A program made the translations under genes and the position numbers. From positions 245,589 through 309,588 of the forward strand of contig NZ_LMUK01000060.1 of assembly GCF_009766005.1 (NCBI RefSeq): DNA of 64,000 nucleotides. Reading direction: 5' to 3'. Positions 8,954-18,189 of this stretch are shown in pieces. This DNA is from Bradyrhizobium sp. S69. Its GTDB lineage: Bacteria; Pseudomonadota; Alphaproteobacteria; Rhizobiales; Xanthobacteraceae. Each line of letters opens with the position of its first letter. The stretch's first letter is position 1. Under the pieces are notes generated by a model. The model saw only the letters and a program-made list of their open reading frames with translations, had not been told where the DNA came from and made no database searches.

Positions 8954-9628
8954 ATGAGCAAACAGACTGAATTTGCGGTCATTCTGAAGATGAATCCGAT
9001 GTTCGCGGATCTTGGCGCCGACGAACTGCAGCGGATATCGGGTCTTTGCCACACCCAGCAACTTGGTCTCGGCGAGGTGTTGTTCCAGAAGGGCGATGCC
9101 GGCGACGCCCTGTTCGGGATCCGCCGCGGCCAGATCCGGATCGAGACCGGCGCCTCCGACGGCAGCCGGCTGACACTGAATTTCATGGGCCCGGGCGATC
9201 TGTTTGGCGAGGTCGCGGTGCTCGACGGCGAGAGCCGCACCGCAGATGCGATGGCCGGCGAGCCGTCGGAACTGTTCGTGCTGCGGCGGCAGGATTTTCT
9301 GGCCTTCCTCGAACGCGAGCCCAAGGTCGCGATCAAGATCATCCAGCTCTTGTGCCAGCGGATCCGCTGGCAGAGCGAGCGGATGGAGGAATCGGTGCTG
9401 CAGCCGCTGCCGGTTCGGCTCGCGCGACGGCTCTGCGCGCTGGCCTCCGATTTCGGTTCCGAAGTGCACATCTCGCAGGAACAGCTCGGCGTCTTCGTCG
9501 GCGCCGCGCGTGAAAGCGTCAACCGTCAATTGCAGCTCTGGCGCAGGGACGGCATCCTCGATTTGCAGCGCGGCCGGATTTTACTGCAGAACCTCACCAA
9601 GCTGACCGCGTTGGCGCGGAACGAGTAG
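8954..9628 (+). CDS. Crp/Fnr family transcriptional regulator
   Basis: This 224-residue protein has an N-terminal cyclic-nucleotide-binding fold (about 10-130; segments GDAGDALFGIRRGQIRIE and GPGDLFGEVAVLDGESRTADA) and a C-terminal winged helix-turn-helix (about 150-215; ISQEQLGVFVGAARESVNRQL). The phosphate-binding-cassette region has GEVAVLDGESRTADA, close to the Crp consensus GELALLDGGPRSA, so a cyclic nucleotide ligand is possible. There is no N-terminal Cys cluster of the Fnr iron-sulfur type. It is transcribed away from the AsmA gene across a 219-base gap. A sensor cyclase sits in the same neighbourhood, which makes a cAMP link worth testing but unproven. Confidence 0.9.
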   Translation: MSKQTEFAVILKMNPMFADLGADELQRISGLCHTQQLGLGEVLFQKGDAGDALFGIRRGQIRIETGASDGSRLTLNFMGPGDLFGEVAVLDGESRTADAMAGEPSELFVLRRQDFLAFLEREPKVAIKIIQLLCQRIRWQSERMEESVLQPLPVRLARRLCALASDFGSEVHISQEQLGVFVGAARESVNRQLQLWRRDGILDLQRGRILLQNLTKLTALARNE

Positions 9629-9651
9629 GGCGCGGGCGCGAGCCTGCTACT

Positions 9652-9785
9652 TCGTCATGGCCGGGCATAGACGTCCGAAGGACGGCGTCGCTTCCGCTCG
9701 CCTATGCCCGGCCATCCACGTCCTTAGCTCGCTGAAGAAAGTAAGACGTAGATCACCGGGACGAGCCCGGTGATGACGGTGATAC
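9652..9785. repeat. Palindromic repeat (ATGGCCGGGCATAG / CTATGCCCGGCCAT family)
   Basis: Inverted arms CATGGCCGGGCATAGACG and GCCTATGCCCGGCCATCC flank GTCCGAAGGACGGC. A short second unit (GGGACGAGCCCGGTGATGAC) follows. The same family recurs at 18190-18312 and 39953-40041. Confidence 0.75.
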
Positions 9786-9790
9786 ACCGC

Positions 9791-12700
9791 TCACTCCGCG
9801 GCGGGTGAGTGCACGATGCTCGGTGGGGGCGACGGTTGCTTGCGATCGGCATCCTCGTGATCGGCGGTGTGAGCCGCCGACGGATGCTCGCTCTCGGCAT
9901 GCGAGGCGAGCAGTCGCTTGCCGAAGCGCCAGATGAAGGCGCCGACATCGTCCATCAGGACGAACATCGCCGGCACGAACACCAGCGACAGCACGGTGGA
10001 GAACACCAGGCCGCCGATCACGGCGAGCGCCATCGGCGAGCGGAATTCACCGCCGGCGCCGAACGCGAGCGCGGACGGCATCATGCCGGCGGCCATCGCG
10101 ATCGTGGTCATGACGATGGGGCGCGCGCGCTTCATGCCGGCATCGATGATCGCCTCGTCGCGCGGTCTGCCTTCGCGGATCGATTCGACGGCGAATTCCA
10201 CCAGCATGATGGCATTCTTGGTGACGATGCCCATCAGCATCAGGATGCCGATGAACACGGGAACCGTGAGCTGCTTGCCGGTCAGGAGCAGCAAGCCGAT
10301 CGCGCCGCCCATCGAGAGCGGCAGCGAGAACAGGATGGTGATCGGCTGCAGGAAGGTTCCGAACAGCAGCACCAGCACGGCATAGACGATCATCAACCCG
10401 GCGGTGATGGCGGTGATGAAGCCCGCTGAAAGGTCGGCGAGCGCCTCGGCGTCGCCGGACGGCCCGACATTGACGCCCTTCGGCAGGCTCTTCATGACCG
10501 GCAGCTCGTGGATCTTCTTGGTAGCATCGCCCAGTGCGGCGGTACCCACCAGATCGGCCGCAACGGTCGCCTGGCGTTCCCTGTCATAGCGATTGATGCT
10601 GGTCGGGCCCTGATCGAAATTGATGTCGGCGACCACCGATAACGGCACGCCGCCCTTTTCGCCGTGCTCGCCGAGCGGTACGCGCAACTCCTCGAGGGTT
10701 TGCAGGTCGCCGCGGGCGGAGTCCTCGAGTTGGACGCGGATCGGCACCAGCCGGTCGCCGGCGTCGAATTTCGCCAGCGCCGGACCGACGTCGCCGATGG
10801 TGGCGACACGAATGGTCTGCGACAGGCTTTCGGTCGAAACACCGAGCCGGGCGGCGAGGTCCGCGCGCGGCTGGATGCGCAATTCGGGCCGGTCGAGCGA
10901 GGTCTCGGAAATCACGTTGGCAAGCTGCGGAATCCGCTTCATCTGGTTGGCGAGTTCGCTGGCGACGTTACCGACGATGCCGCTGTCGACGCCGGTGACG
11001 ACCAGTTGCACGGCGCGCTGGCCGTTCTCGTCGAGAAACCAGAATCGGATATCCGGAACATTTTCGAGGTCTTTGCTGACCGCCAGTTCAAGCTCACGCT
11101 GCGTGATGCTGCGTTGCTTTTTGGGCGTGTAATTGATGATCAGCGCCGCGCGGCGTACCTCGAGCGTTCCCGGCGGCACCCGGCCGCCATCGACGAAAAC
11201 ACTCTTGACCTCGGGATGCTTGCGCAGCCTGGTTACGATCTCTTCGGTGATTTTCTCGGTATAAGCGAGCTGCGAGCCGGGCGGCAGTTCCATCGCCAGC
11301 AGCGAACGCGCGGCGTCCTGCGCCGGCAGGTAGCCAAGTGGCAGCAGATAGATGCTCCAGCACGAGGCGGCGAAGATTCCAAGGCCGACCAGCACCGTGA
11401 TGAGGTAATGCCGGACCGACCATGTCACGAGCCTGTGGTAGCCGTTCAGCACGCGTCCCGGCGGCGGATCGTCGTGGGAATGGTCTTTCAGGAAGTAAGC
11501 CGCCAGCACCGGCGTCACGAACCGCGCGGCGAGCAGCGAGAAGAACACCTGCACAGAAACCGTGATGCCGAATTGCTTGAAGAATTGACCGGCGATGCCC
11601 CCCATGAAGCTCGCCGGCGCGAAGATCGCGATGATGGTGAGGCTGATCGCGATCACCGCGAGGCCGATTTCGTCGGCGGCTTCCAGCGCGGCGCGATACG
11701 GCGTCTTGCCCATCCGCATGTGGCGCACGATGTTCTCGATCTCGACGATGGCGTCGTCGACCAGAATACCGGTTGAAAGCGTGATGGCGAGGAAGCTGAT
11801 CAGGTTGAGCGAGAATCCAAGGATATCCATCGCCCAGAACGCGGGGAAGATCGACAGCGGCAGCGAGATCGCCGCGATGATGGTGGCGCGGATGTCGCGC
11901 AGGAACAACAGCACGATGACAACCGCGAGAATGGCGCCTTCGAACAAGGTCGAGATCGCCGCTTCGTAATTGCCCTTGGTGAACTCGACCGAGGTGTCGA
12001 TCAGCTTGAGGTCGACATCGGGGTAGGCTTCCTTGAGGGCGTCGATCCGTTTCTGCACCAGACCTGCGACCACCACGTCGCTGGCGCCCTTGGAGCGTTT
12101 GATGCCGAGTGCCACCACCGGTTCGCCATCGAAGCGGGCGAAGGTCCGCCGGTCGGCGATGGTGTCGGTGACGGTGCCGAGATCGTCGAGCCGCACCTCG
12201 CCGCCGGTGAACAGCGGGATCATCGTGCCGGCGAGATCGTTCAAGGTCTTGGCGCCGGCCAGCGTTCGGATCGCCTGATCGTTCTTGCCGATCTCGGCCC
12301 GGCCGCCGGCGAGGTCGACATTGGTACCGCGCAGGCTCTGGCTGACATTGACGGCGGTCAGCCCCGCGGCCTGCAGCCGGTCCGGATCGAGCGAGACCAG
12401 GATTTCGCGCTCGACACCGCCGATGCGCTCGACCTGGGAGACGCCCCGCACGCCCTGCAGCGCGCGTTTGACGACGTCGTCGACGAAATAGGACAGTTGC
12501 TCCGGGGTCTTGCCCGGTGAGATCGCGGCATAGGTGACGATCGGCAGTCCGATCACGTCGACCCGCGAAATCAAGGGTTCGGCGACGTTTTGCGGCAAAT
12601 TGCTGCGCACCCGGGTGACGGCGTCCTTGACGTCGTTCAGCGCCCGGTCGGTATTGGTCTCCAGCGCAAACTCGATCGTCGTCACCGACAACCCGTCGGT

Positions 12701-12958
12701 GATCGACGATGAAATATGCCGGACGCCTTCGACACCCGACACGCCGTCTTCAATGGTCTTGGTGATCTGCGATTCCAGTTCGGACGGCGCCGCGCCGAAT
12801 TGGCCGACCGCGACCGAGATCACCGGAATGTCGGCGCTGGGCAGGCGCGTCACGGCGAGCTTCGTGAAACTGATCCAGCCCAGCGCCAGCAGGATGATTG
12901 AAAACACCACCGACGGAAGCGGGTTACGGATCGACCATGCCGAAATATTCAAAGCCAT
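9791..12958 (-). CDS. RND efflux transporter permease (HAE1/AcrB-type)
   Basis: This 1055-residue inner-membrane proton antiporter has the usual RND plan: one N-terminal membrane helix, a large periplasmic loop, six helices, a second large loop, and five further helices. The proton-relay acids are present in STGILVDDAIVEIEN (TM4). Length is normal for the AcrB family. The start codon overlaps the stop of the upstream adaptor gene by one base (TGATG), so the two are translationally coupled. No outer-membrane channel gene is visible nearby, so it presumably borrows a TolC-like protein encoded elsewhere. Substrates cannot be read from the sequence. The last 70 residues form a His/Asp/Pro-rich cytoplasmic tail. 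Confidence 0.94.
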   Translation of the reverse strand: MALNISAWSIRNPLPSVVFSIILLALGWISFTKLAVTRLPSADIPVISVAVGQFGAAPSELESQITKTIEDGVSGVEGVRHISSSITDGLSVTTIEFALETNTDRALNDVKDAVTRVRSNLPQNVAEPLISRVDVIGLPIVTYAAISPGKTPEQLSYFVDDVVKRALQGVRGVSQVERIGGVEREILVSLDPDRLQAAGLTAVNVSQSLRGTNVDLAGGRAEIGKNDQAIRTLAGAKTLNDLAGTMIPLFTGGEVRLDDLGTVTDTIADRRTFARFDGEPVVALGIKRSKGASDVVVAGLVQKRIDALKEAYPDVDLKLIDTSVEFTKGNYEAAISTLFEGAILAVVIVLLFLRDIRATIIAAISLPLSIFPAFWAMDILGFSLNLISFLAITLSTGILVDDAIVEIENIVRHMRMGKTPYRAALEAADEIGLAVIAISLTIIAIFAPASFMGGIAGQFFKQFGITVSVQVFFSLLAARFVTPVLAAYFLKDHSHDDPPPGRVLNGYHRLVTWSVRHYLITVLVGLGIFAASCWSIYLLPLGYLPAQDAARSLLAMELPPGSQLAYTEKITEEIVTRLRKHPEVKSVFVDGGRVPPGTLEVRRAALIINYTPKKQRSITQRELELAVSKDLENVPDIRFWFLDENGQRAVQLVVTGVDSGIVGNVASELANQMKRIPQLANVISETSLDRPELRIQPRADLAARLGVSTESLSQTIRVATIGDVGPALAKFDAGDRLVPIRVQLEDSARGDLQTLEELRVPLGEHGEKGGVPLSVVADINFDQGPTSINRYDRERQATVAADLVGTAALGDATKKIHELPVMKSLPKGVNVGPSGDAEALADLSAGFITAITAGLMIVYAVLVLLFGTFLQPITILFSLPLSMGGAIGLLLLTGKQLTVPVFIGILMLMGIVTKNAIMLVEFAVESIREGRPRDEAIIDAGMKRARPIVMTTIAMAAGMMPSALAFGAGGEFRSPMALAVIGGLVFSTVLSLVFVPAMFVLMDDVGAFIWRFGKRLLASHAESEHPSAAHTADHEDADRKQPSPPPSIVHSPAAE

Positions 12959-13893
12959 CAGCGTCCCCGCGTGCGGTCGAGTTCGTCGGCGAACATGGTC
13001 TTGATCTGGTCACCGTCATGCAGCGAACTGCCGGCGTCGGCCACGACGATTTCGCCGACGTCGAGGCCCTCCAGGATTTCCGTGCTGGTGTCCGACACGA
13101 GCCCGACCCGGACGTTCCGTGTCTCGACGGTGTTGCCTTTGACGACCTGAACGGTCAGATGGTCGATCGCGGTGCGCGGAATGGCTACCCCGCAACTGCG
13201 CTTGGCGTCGATACTGGCGCGGGCGAACATGCCGACCTTCAGCGACGGGTTGCTGGTCAGCGATATCCTGATATGGCCGAGCTGGTTGGTCCGGTCGATT
13301 TCCGGCGAAATCAGCCGGACGCGGCCGACCAGATCGGGCGCATCGTCCCGGCTGATGCGCACCGTCGCGCCCGGATTGAGCTTCAGCATGTGGACGGCGG
13401 GCACCTGGGCGTCCAGCTCGACCTCGTTGTTGACGGCAATGCGAAACATCGGCCCGGCCTGCGGCGAGGCCGGCGCGCCGACGATGGTCTTGACCTCGGT
13501 GAGCAAGCCTGCGGCCGGGGCGCGCAGCGAAATCGGCCCCTGATTTGGTCTGGCCGGTGCTCCCGGCTGCTGGGGCTGCTGCGGCGGCGCGCTGAGCCGC
13601 GCCAGTTCCTGGTTATCCGCGACGGTATCGCCCTCGCGAACCAGCAGATCGGTGACCTTGGAGCCTTCCTGGTCGGCGCCGACCACCGCTTCCCTGCGCG
13701 GCACCACAAATCCGGTGACCCGCACCAGATCGGAGAAGCAAGCATTGGTGGATTTGGTGACGATGACGCGCGCCTGGCTCGGTGTTTCCTTTTGCTCGGG
13801 CGGAGAGCGCAGGTCGAACCAGTAATAACCAGCGCCCAGTGCAACAACGGCGATCACCGCCAGCGCAGGATTGAGGTATTCAGAGAGCTTCAT
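12958..13893 (-). CDS. RND efflux periplasmic adaptor subunit (HlyD/AcrA-like)
   Basis: This 311-residue membrane-fusion protein has an N-terminal membrane anchor (about 8-28) and lipoyl/barrel segments of the HlyD type (GFVVPRREAVVGADQEGSKV; later DAQVPAVHMLKLNPGATV; then VGMFARASIDAKRSCGVAIP). The hairpin region is short, with a Gln/Pro-rich patch at about 115-130 where a coiled coil would normally be. The adaptor is therefore at the small end of the family. It is first in a two-gene operon with the RND permease. It should bridge the pump to an outer-membrane channel. Confidence 0.9.
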   Translation of the reverse strand: MKLSEYLNPALAVIAVVALGAGYYWFDLRSPPEQKETPSQARVIVTKSTNACFSDLVRVTGFVVPRREAVVGADQEGSKVTDLLVREGDTVADNQELARLSAPPQQPQQPGAPARPNQGPISLRAPAAGLLTEVKTIVGAPASPQAGPMFRIAVNNEVELDAQVPAVHMLKLNPGATVRISRDDAPDLVGRVRLISPEIDRTNQLGHIRISLTSNPSLKVGMFARASIDAKRSCGVAIPRTAIDHLTVQVVKGNTVETRNVRVGLVSDTSTEILEGLDVGEIVVADAGSSLHDGDQIKTMFADELDRTRGR

Positions 13894-14117
13894 CGCCGGA
13901 TCAATCCAGACCTTGTCGTGTCGCGTTCATGCGTCGAGCGGGTATCGGGCGCGGCTTCGGCTGTCCTCTAGCGCAGAGGGCGCTTTTGAAACAGCACGTC
14001 CCGCAGGGTGCGGGACGCATTGTAGCGGTAAAGCTTTAGTCCACGCCACGCCAAGATTGCCTCCAAGATTGCTTCAAATACGGCTCCCTTGAGGTCTCCG
14101 TTCACCGGAACATTCGA
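13894..14117. other. Intergenic gap with one GC-rich hairpin
   Basis: GTCCCGC (13998-14004) and GCGGGAC (14010-14016) form a tight stem-loop with a five-base loop. It lies 3' of the OmpA-domain gene and 5' of the adaptor gene. It has no clear T-run, so it is either a weak terminator of the former or part of the leader of the latter. No coding region is apparent. Confidence 0.45.
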
Positions 14118-14168
14118 GGGAGGCTCACTTGCAAGGGAAGCTCACTTGGACAGGAAGCTCATTTGGAC
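14118..14168. repeat. Tandem repeat, 3 x 17 bp, overlapping the stop codon of the OmpA-domain gene
   Basis: Copies lie at 14118-14134, 14135-14151 and 14152-14168. The core shared by all three is GGAAGCTCACTTG with a few substitutions. The third copy contains the last codons and the stop of the OmpA-domain gene (stop at 14159-14161). The other two copies are therefore duplicated gene 3' ends lying outside the reading frame. Confidence 0.8.
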
Positions 14169-14821
14169 GCGGTCTCTTTGTTCTGCATGTTCACGACCTG
14201 CACCCGGCGGTTCACGTCCGCCAGCGGCTGGCTGGGATCTTTCAGCTTGGTCTTGCCGTAACCGACGGTCACCAGATCGCTGCCGGCGACGCCGAACTTG
14301 TCGCTCAGATAGCGCTTGATCGCGTCGGCGCGCCGCTCGGACAGATCCTGATTGTAGCCCTCGCCGCCGGCCGCGTCGGTATAGCCCGCGACGATAAAGG
14401 TCGAGCCCTTCAAGTCCGGGTTGGTCAATGCCTTGCCGAGGGCCTGAACCGAGGGCAGCGACTTGCTGCTGATATCGGCTGAATTGTAGTCGAAGTTGAT
14501 TTCCAGATCGATGTTCGGCTTGCTCTTCGCGATGGTGGCGATTTCCTCGCGTTCGCCGGTCGAAAGTGAACGGGTCGCCCGGTTCCGGATCTTCTGAACG
14601 AAAGCGCCTTCGGCCGCGACGCTCGCCGGATCGGCCTGCGGCCCTACCGACAGGCCTCTGGTCAAGGGCTTTTTCGGCGGGCTCAGCGCCTGGAGGATCT
14701 GATCCTCGGTGACATTGTTATCGCCGGCGACAGCTTTTCCCACCCCGATCGAAAGCGCGGCGCCGACGGTCATGATCGAAACGATCGCGGTCAGCTTTCT
14801 TGTTCCAAAAATTTTCGACAT
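14159..14821 (-). CDS. OmpA family protein
   Basis: This 220-residue exported protein has a signal peptide in the first 32 residues (hydrophobic core IVSIMTVGAALSIGVG, cleavage likely after VAG). The C-terminal half carries the OmpA peptidoglycan-binding fold, with INFDYNSADI, IVAGYTDAAG, NQDLSERRADAIKRYL and NRRVQVVNM as landmarks. The Asp in the GYTDAAG loop and the Arg in the NRRV segment, which usually contact diaminopimelate, are present. There is no beta-barrel, so it is probably a periplasmic or lipoprotein-like anchor. AGGAGGG sits upstream of the ATG. It lies next to the caspase-fold/TPR gene on the same strand, 176 bases downstream of it. Confidence 0.9.
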   Translation of the reverse strand: MSKIFGTRKLTAIVSIMTVGAALSIGVGKAVAGDNNVTEDQILQALSPPKKPLTRGLSVGPQADPASVAAEGAFVQKIRNRATRSLSTGEREEIATIAKSKPNIDLEINFDYNSADISSKSLPSVQALGKALTNPDLKGSTFIVAGYTDAAGGEGYNQDLSERRADAIKRYLSDKFGVAGSDLVTVGYGKTKLKDPSQPLADVNRRVQVVNMQNKETASK

Positions 14822-14997
14822 TGCTGGTCCCTCCTGCGCAATGAGCGCGGTTTAATACAGCTAAAAATCAACCGCCGTGACAAAGGTCACAGATCCTGGC
14901 GGTTACCGCCTTAATTCGCGATACTATCCTGTCAGTATGTCTCTGGTGCCGTCCCGAGGTTCGAGCAAGCAGCAGTCCCCTGCAACCTAAATCCGGG

Positions 14998-16485
14998 TCA
15001 ATTTACCCCGTAACTAGCGAATTCCTTGACGATATTCGGATCCATCGCCTTGGCGTTGGTAATGTCCAGATCGCCCTCCGATACCGAGCCGTTGCGCTGC
15101 TTGGCGAGCCCGCGGCCATACAGCGACGAGGTCAATCGCGGATTGATCTTCAGGGCGGCGTCGAAATCGGCGATCGCATTCTTGGTTTGCCCGCTCTTCA
15201 AATTGAGCAGGCCGCGGCTGTCCAGGGCATCGACAAAGCTCGGGCGCAGCCGAAGTGCCTCGTTGCAATCCTTCAGGGCGGCCTGCAGATCGCCGATCAC
15301 GGTGCGCGCCCAGCAGCGGTTGTTATAGGCTTCGACGTCCTTTGAGTTCAGCCGCAGCGAGTCGGAGAAGTCATTGATGGCAAGGGTGTAGGCCCCCTTG
15401 CTGGCAAAGACCTGGCCACGGCGGTAAAGCGCATTGGCGTCGTCGGGATTCTCCGCGAGCTTTTTGTTCAGGTCCTGGATGATCGGATCGCGGGCGAGCG
15501 CCGAAGCGGATGCCCCGTCGCTTTTGTCCTCCGGATTGGTCGCGGGGGGCGTCGGGGTTTCGAGCGGCTTGATCGGCGGTGGTGGATCAAACCGCGGCAG
15601 CGCCGGAGGTTCGGAAGCCTGAGGCGTATTGAGCGCGACTGCGGGCGATGGCGCGCTCGACGGTCCGTTTGAAGGCCCATTCGAAGGTCCATTTTGAGGC
15701 CGTGAGCCGTTCGCGCTTGTGTTGGTCCCCGGAATGAACGCGAAATCCTCCGCCAGGGAGGACGAAATCCACGGCACTTGCTCGCTGCGGGAAGCCCGGG
15801 TGACGCCGACGCGGGTCCGGTTGAGCGTCTCTTCCGCCATCAAATCGGGAACGCGGATTTCCTTCAGCAGCTCCTGCACGAACAGGCTGTGATCACCGCC
15901 ATTGTCCGAGATGACCGAGCTGAGCGCCGCCGAATACATCACCAATGTACCGTTCGGCGCGATTACCGGTGCGAGGCCGGCGGAAAAGCTGCGGAACCGG
16001 CGCTCGAACGGATTGCGGCGGGAGGCGTCGATCAGGGCGATTTTGACGCCCGCGCCGCGATTGTTGATTTCGCCCAGCACGGTTTCCAGGCTGAAGCCGT
16101 CGCGGCGAACATCCGGTTCGGTCCATATCTGGGCGTCGACCGGGATCATGTAGCTCTGGCGCGCGGCCTGAACGCCGAATCCGCTGAAGAAAACCAGCAC
16201 TACGGAGCCCGGCTTGATGCGGCCATATAGTTTGTCGAAGGCGCGCCGCATGCCGTCGCCGGTCAGGTTTTCCCCGATATCGACACTAAAACCGTCGCGC
16301 TTGAGTTCGTCGGCAATGTCACGGGCGTCGTTGATTGGCTCTTTCAGCGGCGCGTCGGCATCCGGATATTTTGCGTTGCCGATGACCAACGCAAAGCGGT
16401 CGGCCCGGCTATCCGCGGCGACCGATCGGTTGATCGGTGCAATCGCCAAAATCGAGGTCACAAGCAATGCGAAGCAAATTTTCAT
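14998..16485 (-). CDS. Caspase-fold pseudoenzyme with C-terminal TPR repeats
   Basis: This 495-residue protein has a signal peptide (about 1-24), a peptidase C14 (caspase-like) domain (about 28-250), a Ser/Pro/Asn-rich linker (about 255-330) and three to four TPR repeats (about 330-480). The fold is clear: RFALVIGNAKY, the NDARDIADEL helix, VVLVFFSGFG and KIALIDASRRNPF. The catalytic His of the usual SGHG motif is Phe103 (SGFG), and the catalytic Cys of the usual DACRDNPF motif is Ser155 (DASRRNPF). Both residues of the dyad are therefore missing and proteolysis is not expected. It may act as a periplasmic scaffold or binding protein through its TPRs. The signal peptide places it outside the cytoplasm. 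Its partner is unknown. Confidence 0.88.
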   Translation of the reverse strand: MKICFALLVTSILAIAPINRSVAADSRADRFALVIGNAKYPDADAPLKEPINDARDIADELKRDGFSVDIGENLTGDGMRRAFDKLYGRIKPGSVVLVFFSGFGVQAARQSYMIPVDAQIWTEPDVRRDGFSLETVLGEINNRGAGVKIALIDASRRNPFERRFRSFSAGLAPVIAPNGTLVMYSAALSSVISDNGGDHSLFVQELLKEIRVPDLMAEETLNRTRVGVTRASRSEQVPWISSSLAEDFAFIPGTNTSANGSRPQNGPSNGPSNGPSSAPSPAVALNTPQASEPPALPRFDPPPPIKPLETPTPPATNPEDKSDGASASALARDPIIQDLNKKLAENPDDANALYRRGQVFASKGAYTLAINDFSDSLRLNSKDVEAYNNRCWARTVIGDLQAALKDCNEALRLRPSFVDALDSRGLLNLKSGQTKNAIADFDAALKINPRLTSSLYGRGLAKQRNGSVSEGDLDITNAKAMDPNIVKEFASYGVN

Positions 16486-16932
16486 GCGACGGGGGTCCAG
16501 CCAACAAGGCGCCGATCCCAGCTTGCGCCTCGGCGACCTTACTCTACACAGTCTGCATTATCAAACCGGGGCCGCCACCCGTCAACCGCTTGCGGCGTCG
16601 GGCTTATCGCGACGATTAACCGCGATGCCACCTGACCGTTCGAGGACATAAATCCGAGCCAGGATGGGCTCGCATCCCATGGCGCATAGGTTGGTTCATG
16701 AACCGAACCTGCGCCGGACAATGTGATTGGCCTCACATTTTGTGCGCGACGCCTGTCATGCCGGCGACATCCAGCCGTAACCTTTGCTGCGCGGCGTTGA
16801 CACTCGCAGGTCTGATCTTCGCAGATCTGACCTTGCGCAGGGGCCTTTGCCAATGACAATGGCTTGGTGTGGCAATCGGCCGGCCGCTGATTTAACAATG
16901 ATGAAACCCCAGGAAAAAAGCGAAGCCAAAAA
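16486..16932. other. Intergenic region between divergent genes
   Basis: About 450 bases separate the caspase-fold gene and the lactonase-like gene, which are transcribed away from each other. Both promoters should be here. I see no repeat, RNA gene or credible ORF, and no palindrome strong enough to name as an operator. Confidence 0.5.
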
Positions 16933-17748
16933 ATGAATCCAACGGGAAACGTCTACGAAATCTATGCCCTGCGCTATGCGACGATGTCGCCGCGCACGCC
17001 TCATCTGAACTATTTGGTGCCGGATCCGCACGAGACCACGGCCCAGGACCTCGATTACTTCGTCTGGCTGATCCGAGGGGCGGGCCGCGACATATTGGTC
17101 GATACCGGCTTCAACGCCGAGGAAGCGCAATTACGCGGCCGCAAGCTGACGCTCAATCCGGTTGACGCGCTGGATCGTTTCGGGGTCCAGGCCGACAGCA
17201 TCAGGGATGTTGTCGTTACCCATCTGCATTACGACCACGCCGGCAATCTCGATCGCTTTCCGGCCGCACGGTTTCATCTCCAGGAGCGCGAGATGAGCTA
17301 TGCCACCGGTCGCTGCATGTGCAACGGCATGCTGCGGCATCCGTTTTCGGTCGAGCATGTCACCCTGATGGTGCGTCATGTCTTCGGTGAGCGCGTCACC
17401 TTCCATTCCGGCGATGGCGAGATCGCGCCGGGCGTGACGGTGCATCGTGTCGGCGGCCATTCCGACGGCTTGCAGGTGGTGCGGATCGAAACCGCGCGCG
17501 GCCCGGTGGTGCTGGCGTCGGACGCGGCGCATTACTACGGCAATCTGCACAAGCGCAGCCCGTTTCCGATCGTCTATAACATCGGCGACATGGCGCAGGG
17601 CTGGGAGGTCGTCGAGCGGCTGGCCGGCCATCCCGATCGTTTCATCCCCGGCCACGATCCGATCGTGAGCGAGATTTATCCACGCGCCAGCGACAAGGTC
17701 GATGCATTTGCGTTGCATTTGCCGCCGTCGCGCTCATTCGCCAAGTAG
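16933..17748 (+). CDS. Metallo-beta-lactamase-fold hydrolase, N-acyl homoserine lactonase-like
   Basis: This 271-residue protein has the complete zinc motif HLHYDH (H97, H99, D101, H102), a later HSDGLQVV segment supplying the next His, ASDAAHYY with the bridging Asp, and GHDP near the end. The overall pattern fits the AHL lactonase branch (AttM/AiiA-like) that opens the lactone ring of quorum-sensing signals. Substrate assignment is by family resemblance only. The protein has no signal peptide, so it acts in the cytoplasm. A RidA gene follows after 71 bases on the same strand and may share the transcript. Confidence 0.82.
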   Translation: MNPTGNVYEIYALRYATMSPRTPHLNYLVPDPHETTAQDLDYFVWLIRGAGRDILVDTGFNAEEAQLRGRKLTLNPVDALDRFGVQADSIRDVVVTHLHYDHAGNLDRFPAARFHLQEREMSYATGRCMCNGMLRHPFSVEHVTLMVRHVFGERVTFHSGDGEIAPGVTVHRVGGHSDGLQVVRIETARGPVVLASDAAHYYGNLHKRSPFPIVYNIGDMAQGWEVVERLAGHPDRFIPGHDPIVSEIYPRASDKVDAFALHLPPSRSFAK

Positions 17749-17819
17749 AATCGCAACAAGTAGCATCAAGCGAGCGAACAGATGGCTGGTTACATCGCCA
17801 AACACCTTGGGAGCAGGCC

Positions 17820-18164
17820 ATGATCACTCGCTTTGCTGGATTGACGCCAACCCGGAGCCGCGCCGTCGTTCATGACGGCCTGGTGTTCACCGTGGCGGTC
17901 GCGCCCGATCCGGTGACGCCGTCGCTGTATGAGCAGACCGTCAAGGCGCTGGCGCGGATCGACGAGAGTCTCGCACTGTGCGGCACCGACAAGAGCAGGA
18001 TACTGTCCGCGATCGTCTACATCACCGACATGAAGCAGAAGGGTGAGATGAACCGCGCCTGGGACGAATGGGTCGATCCCAAAAATCCGCCGATGCGGGC
18101 CTGCATCGGCGTCGATCTCGAAGCGCCGCATATCGTGGAGATCGTGGTGACGGCCGCGAAGTAG
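17820..18164 (+). CDS. RidA family protein (YjgF/YER057c/UK114)
   Basis: This 114-residue protein is about the usual RidA length. It has the hallmark segments SKSRILSAIVYI-like (DKSRILSAIVYITDM), NRAWDEWVDP, PPMRACIGVDL and VEIVVTAAK. The Arg in PPMRACI corresponds to the substrate carboxylate-binding Arg of enamine/imine deaminases, so hydrolysis of reactive enamines is plausible. GGGAG precedes the ATG. It lies directly downstream of the lactonase-like gene; some RidA subfamilies are pathway specific, so a shared substrate is possible but unproven. Confidence 0.88.
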   Translation: MITRFAGLTPTRSRAVVHDGLVFTVAVAPDPVTPSLYEQTVKALARIDESLALCGTDKSRILSAIVYITDMKQKGEMNRAWDEWVDPKNPPMRACIGVDLEAPHIVEIVVTAAK

Positions 18165-18189
18165 GGCGGTGATGACTAAATAACGCTGG

